A stretch of DNA of 64,000 nucleotides, from positions 930,001 to 994,000 of the forward strand of contig OX359246.1 of NCBI GenBank assembly GCA_947179485.1, read 5' to 3'. The position numbers and the translations under genes are program-made. Position 1 is the first letter of the stretch; the number at the start of each line of letters is the position of its first letter. Positions 60,868 to 64,000 of this stretch are shown in pieces. The stretch is from Allacma fusca (lineage: Eukaryota; Arthropoda; Collembola; Symphypleona; Sminthuridae). Under the pieces are notes generated by a model. It was not told where the DNA came from, did no database searches, and worked only from the letters and a program-made list of their open reading frames with translations.

Positions 60868-61297
60868 TGTTGGAAATTGTATGTTTCAAAGTTGTAAGTG
60901 TATGTAATATTATACATGGGGAGAGTAGTCGAGAAAAGTTACTCCGCTACTCCAGAAATGACTCGGCTTAGGAATGTCATAGTTGGTCATTCTATTGTTC
61001 TTGGTATGAATGAATGGTATGAATGAATGGCTGGTGCGTTACTGTTAGGTCGGCAATCTAGAGTTACTCTTTCTGTTAGTATATAATAATAAAGTGTGTC
61101 TGAATACGAGGCCCCTGGAATGAATCAATGGAATGAATTCTGCATCTACTGCACTTTGTTTTGCGCACAATAAAATAAATCAAAAGAAAAAACTTAAACG
61201 AGTTCCTAATTTGTCCGGCATCACCAGTCCATATCTGTGTAGGGTAGCTTTATAGTAAGTCCCAGCAGTTACCAAAATTCAAGTGTTATTTGTAACA
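60868..61297 (+). repeat. 5' LTR of the third BEL/Pao copy
   Basis: About 430 bases from TGTTGGAAATTG to TTTGTAACA, with terminal TGTT..AACA. It contains TATATAATAATAAAG near 61080. The sequence AAGGCGACCGTGACAGG follows as a likely primer-binding site. The 3' LTR lies beyond the window. Confidence 0.75.
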
Positions 61298-64000
61298 TTT
61301 TAAGGCGACCGTGACAGGACTGTTGGTGTGATTTAAAATGGACAGTTTGAGGAAGCTCCGTGGGCCCCTCAGAACTGCTATTTCTCGTAACGGAAATTTT
61401 CTTGAGGCTGAATTAGCCAAACCAAAGTTGGATTGAGAAAGAATCGAAGTTCTGTCGGCCACTTTGGAAGAGAAAGAGAAAGAACTTGAGACTGCAGACC
61501 ATAACATCAAGGAAGTGTTGCAAGAAGATGGCTCTGATGAAGATTACGCTAAGGAATGCGAAGATATCGACATCTATAAGGAAAAGTTAATTACATACAG
61601 AGTCCAGATGAATTCATTGTTTCGAAATCCAGGAGCTTCCGTTTATGATGAGGCAGCTAGCGTATTGAGCTCATCTAAGAAAAAATTTCGTCTCCCTTCG
61701 GAAATTTCAGTACCTTCTACAATCAATCCATCCCGGTTCGAGAGCTAGAGAGCTCCTACAAAGTTATCCTCCCACTGCTGATAACTACCCAAAGGTCATC
61801 AAAAGTCTCCAACAACGGTTTGGTAGAGAGGATCTGCTAGTTGAAGTTAATGTGCGCGAATTATTGCGACTTGTGCTTCATAATGCTTCGAATCTAAAGG
61901 AGAAGGCCAATATCACCAAAATATATGACCAATTGGAGTCACATATCAGAGCACTCGACACACTTGGGGTAACGAGTTACAAATGTGTAGCCATGCTCTA
62001 CCCGTTAGTAGAGTCCTGTCTTCCCGAGGAAGTTCTTCGAGCTTGGCAAAGAGGATCAGCCTCAAGCACCACAGACACCAAAGACCCATTGAAAAACCGC
62101 CTGAACGAGCTGTTGCAGTTTTTACGGTCGGAAGTAGAAGGCGAAGAACGCATACGTTTGGCACGTGATGGGTTTGGGCTGAAGTCAAAGGTGGAGAAGC
62201 ACGAGAAGAAGGTAATTATTGAAGAAGTTCCCACAGCTGCAGGTCTATTTACTGGAGAAAGTCAGCCCTCCGGGAAAGTTCAAAATTGCATTTTTTGTGA
62301 CAAAAGACACGCAAGCCAAGAATCCAGGCGCAGAAGATGACAATGGAAGCGAAGAAAGCCAGTTTGCAAAAACGGAAAGGTTGTTTCGTTTGCCTGAAGA
62401 GCGGTCATTTCGGGAAGAATTACAAGCAAACAGTGAAGTGCATTGTATGTTCCCAGAAACATTTCACTGTGATGTGTCCCGATTTACCCCAGAAAAAGGA
62501 GCAACCCACCAACAAGGAATGTAATTCGGAAGAGAAAGCATCATTAGCTAACGTCTCCAATTCCCCGGAGGTTTTGCTGAAAACTTTAATTGTAAAAATT
62601 GATGTCGCTGGGAAAATGAAACGAGTGAGAGTTGTAATTGACGACGGCTCTCAAAGGTCCTACATACTTAAACATGTTGTTGAGGAATTGTGTTTGAGAC
62701 CAATTGGCTCCGAGCCTATAGTCCATGCCCTATTTGGCGGGGTAAAGACTGATCCCATTATACATAAACGCTATAAAGTTTCCCTTACGAGTTTGGATTT
62801 TTGATTATTTGGAGGCATTTGAAAGGGGGCTTGTTGGCTGTGGAGACTAAATTGGGCTGGACCCTGATGGGAGAAGTACCCAGAATCGGTGGAACTGAAT
62901 CAAAAGCGTTAATGATTCCCAACCTACTTAATTCGGATACATGCCTTTCAAATATGTGGAAACTGGAGACTCTCGGGATAACAGATCCCAGTGAAACCAC
63001 GTCTCGTTTGGACTTGGAGAAAGCAGCGATGGATCATTTCCGGAGCACTGTCACTGTCAACGAAGAAGGCCGGTACGAGGTGAAGTTACCTTGGTTAGCG
63101 GGGCATCCTGCGTTGTCGTCCAACAGAGCTGTGGCTGAACGACGGTTAGTCGCTGCCACTAGCAAACTGAGAGCGGGGGCAACCTGAGAGCATATCATCA
63201 AGTAATTGAAGACTGGTTGGAGATTGGAATCATCGAGCGTGTTCCAGGGAGCGAACTAAAGAGTTTTGGTCACTACTTGCCCCATTGAGCAGTAGTGAAA
63301 GAGAATAGCTCCACCACCAAAATTCGCCCAGTTTTTGATGCGTCTGCCCATGAGAAGAACTCGCCCAGCCTAAACGACTGTCTAGAGAAAGGACCAAACT
63401 TGATCGAGACAATTCCAACAGTCCTGCTTAGATTTCGAGAGAAGAGGATCGAGGTAGTCTCAGACATCGCCAAAGCTTTTTTGCAGTTGAGCTTAGCGAG
63501 CAATGAAAGAGATTTTCTGCGATTTCTATGGTGGGAGGAGCCTAATATGTAACAGGTTGTGGAACTGAGACACTGCCGAGTTGTTTTTGGCGTTTCGAGT
63601 AGCCCCTTCCTTTTGACTGCAGCAATCGAGTACCATTTGGACCATTCATCAGAGAAGTTCAGACCTGTAGCAGAACTCTTGAGGAAAGCATTTTATGAGG
63701 ATCTGATGGCTATGGGAAAGTTTGACCTAATAGGGTGGGAGCACTCAGTTGTACCCGGCCAGGAAATTGTAAATGACTGCACGGAGGTGCCACTACTAGG
63801 TCTAGTATGGGACAAGAAAGCTGATACGCTGAGGTGTGAAGCCATTCCGGTAGTTCGGGATGGTCCTGTCACCAAAAGAAAAATTTTAGCAGTGACGCAT
63901 AAAATTTTTGACCCTCTGGGATTCACGTGTCCAGTTACTCTGGAACCTAAGAAGTTACTCCAGCTTACATGGGAATCCAAGGTTGGATGGGATACAGAAC
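60868..64000 (+). mobile_element. BEL/Pao retroelement fossil, third copy, running off the window end
   Basis: Plus strand, inserted in the 5' part of the long gypsy fossil. Parts: 5' LTR, gag (from 61338, MDSLRKLRGPLRTAIS), knuckles (CFVCLKSGHFGKN, CIVCSQKHFTVMC near 62350-62460), protease (VVIDDGSQRSYIL), and reverse transcriptase from 62840 (ETKLGWTLMGEVPR, STTKIRPVFDASAHEKN) to the window end. It is broken, with at least five breaks in the visible part. Confidence 0.88.

Overview
The window looks like arthropod, most likely insect, nuclear DNA. It is AT-rich. Its two recognisable host genes have short GT-AG introns (about 70 to 120 bases where no transposon sits). BEL/Pao and Ty3/gypsy retroelements, LINEs and several classes of DNA transposon surround them. 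I cannot name the species. There is one 200-base run of N. I found no tRNA, rRNA or CRISPR array.

Layout. From 1 to 1218 lie the last five exons of a farnesyl-diphosphate-synthase-like gene (+). From 1219 to 9825 is repeat-rich DNA: a 0.9 kb foldback element, two tandem arrays, two AAGGC-rich hAT-type elements with 8-base target duplications, a 1.3 kb TA-flanked element carrying an exon-like ORF, and a long-TIR element. From 10015 to 15910 is a complete-looking CACTA-type (CACTG-ended) transposon with two genes on the same strand. The first is a C2H2 zinc-finger transposase with one frameshift in an A8 run. The second is an intact nine-exon gene for a 460-residue partner protein. The transposon sits inside a smaller long-TIR element, and a second copy of that element 216 bases downstream (16126 to 16546) preserves the empty TA target site. 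From 16612 to 28376 are thirteen exons of SMC6. The N-terminal ATP-binding head is missing, and there is an in-frame TAG in the hinge that coincides with a possible splice acceptor. Intron 4 of SMC6 holds a 6.2 kb LINE with a perfect 17-base target duplication, and that LINE is itself interrupted by a PIF/Harbinger element with a TAA duplication.

From 29662 onward the window is almost wholly retroelement. A gypsy-like LTR fragment (+) is split by a LINE and joined to a BEL/Pao fragment with its 3' LTR. After a short spacer with a third hAT-type element comes a very long gypsy-type fossil on the minus strand (about 39815 to 60867). It contains a LINE fragment and a nearly complete BEL/Pao copy with both LTRs (48993 to 55114), and it is interrupted at its 5' side by another BEL/Pao copy (+) that runs off the window end. 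The long gypsy element has several kilobases of ORF-rich sequence both downstream of integrase and upstream of gag in which I recognise no domain.

How the parts work together. The prenyl synthase and SMC6 (DNA repair and chromosome structure) are unrelated host genes. The two-gene CACTA transposon is the most coherent system here: a transposase plus a conserved companion protein, with clean ends, target duplication and an empty-site control in the same window.
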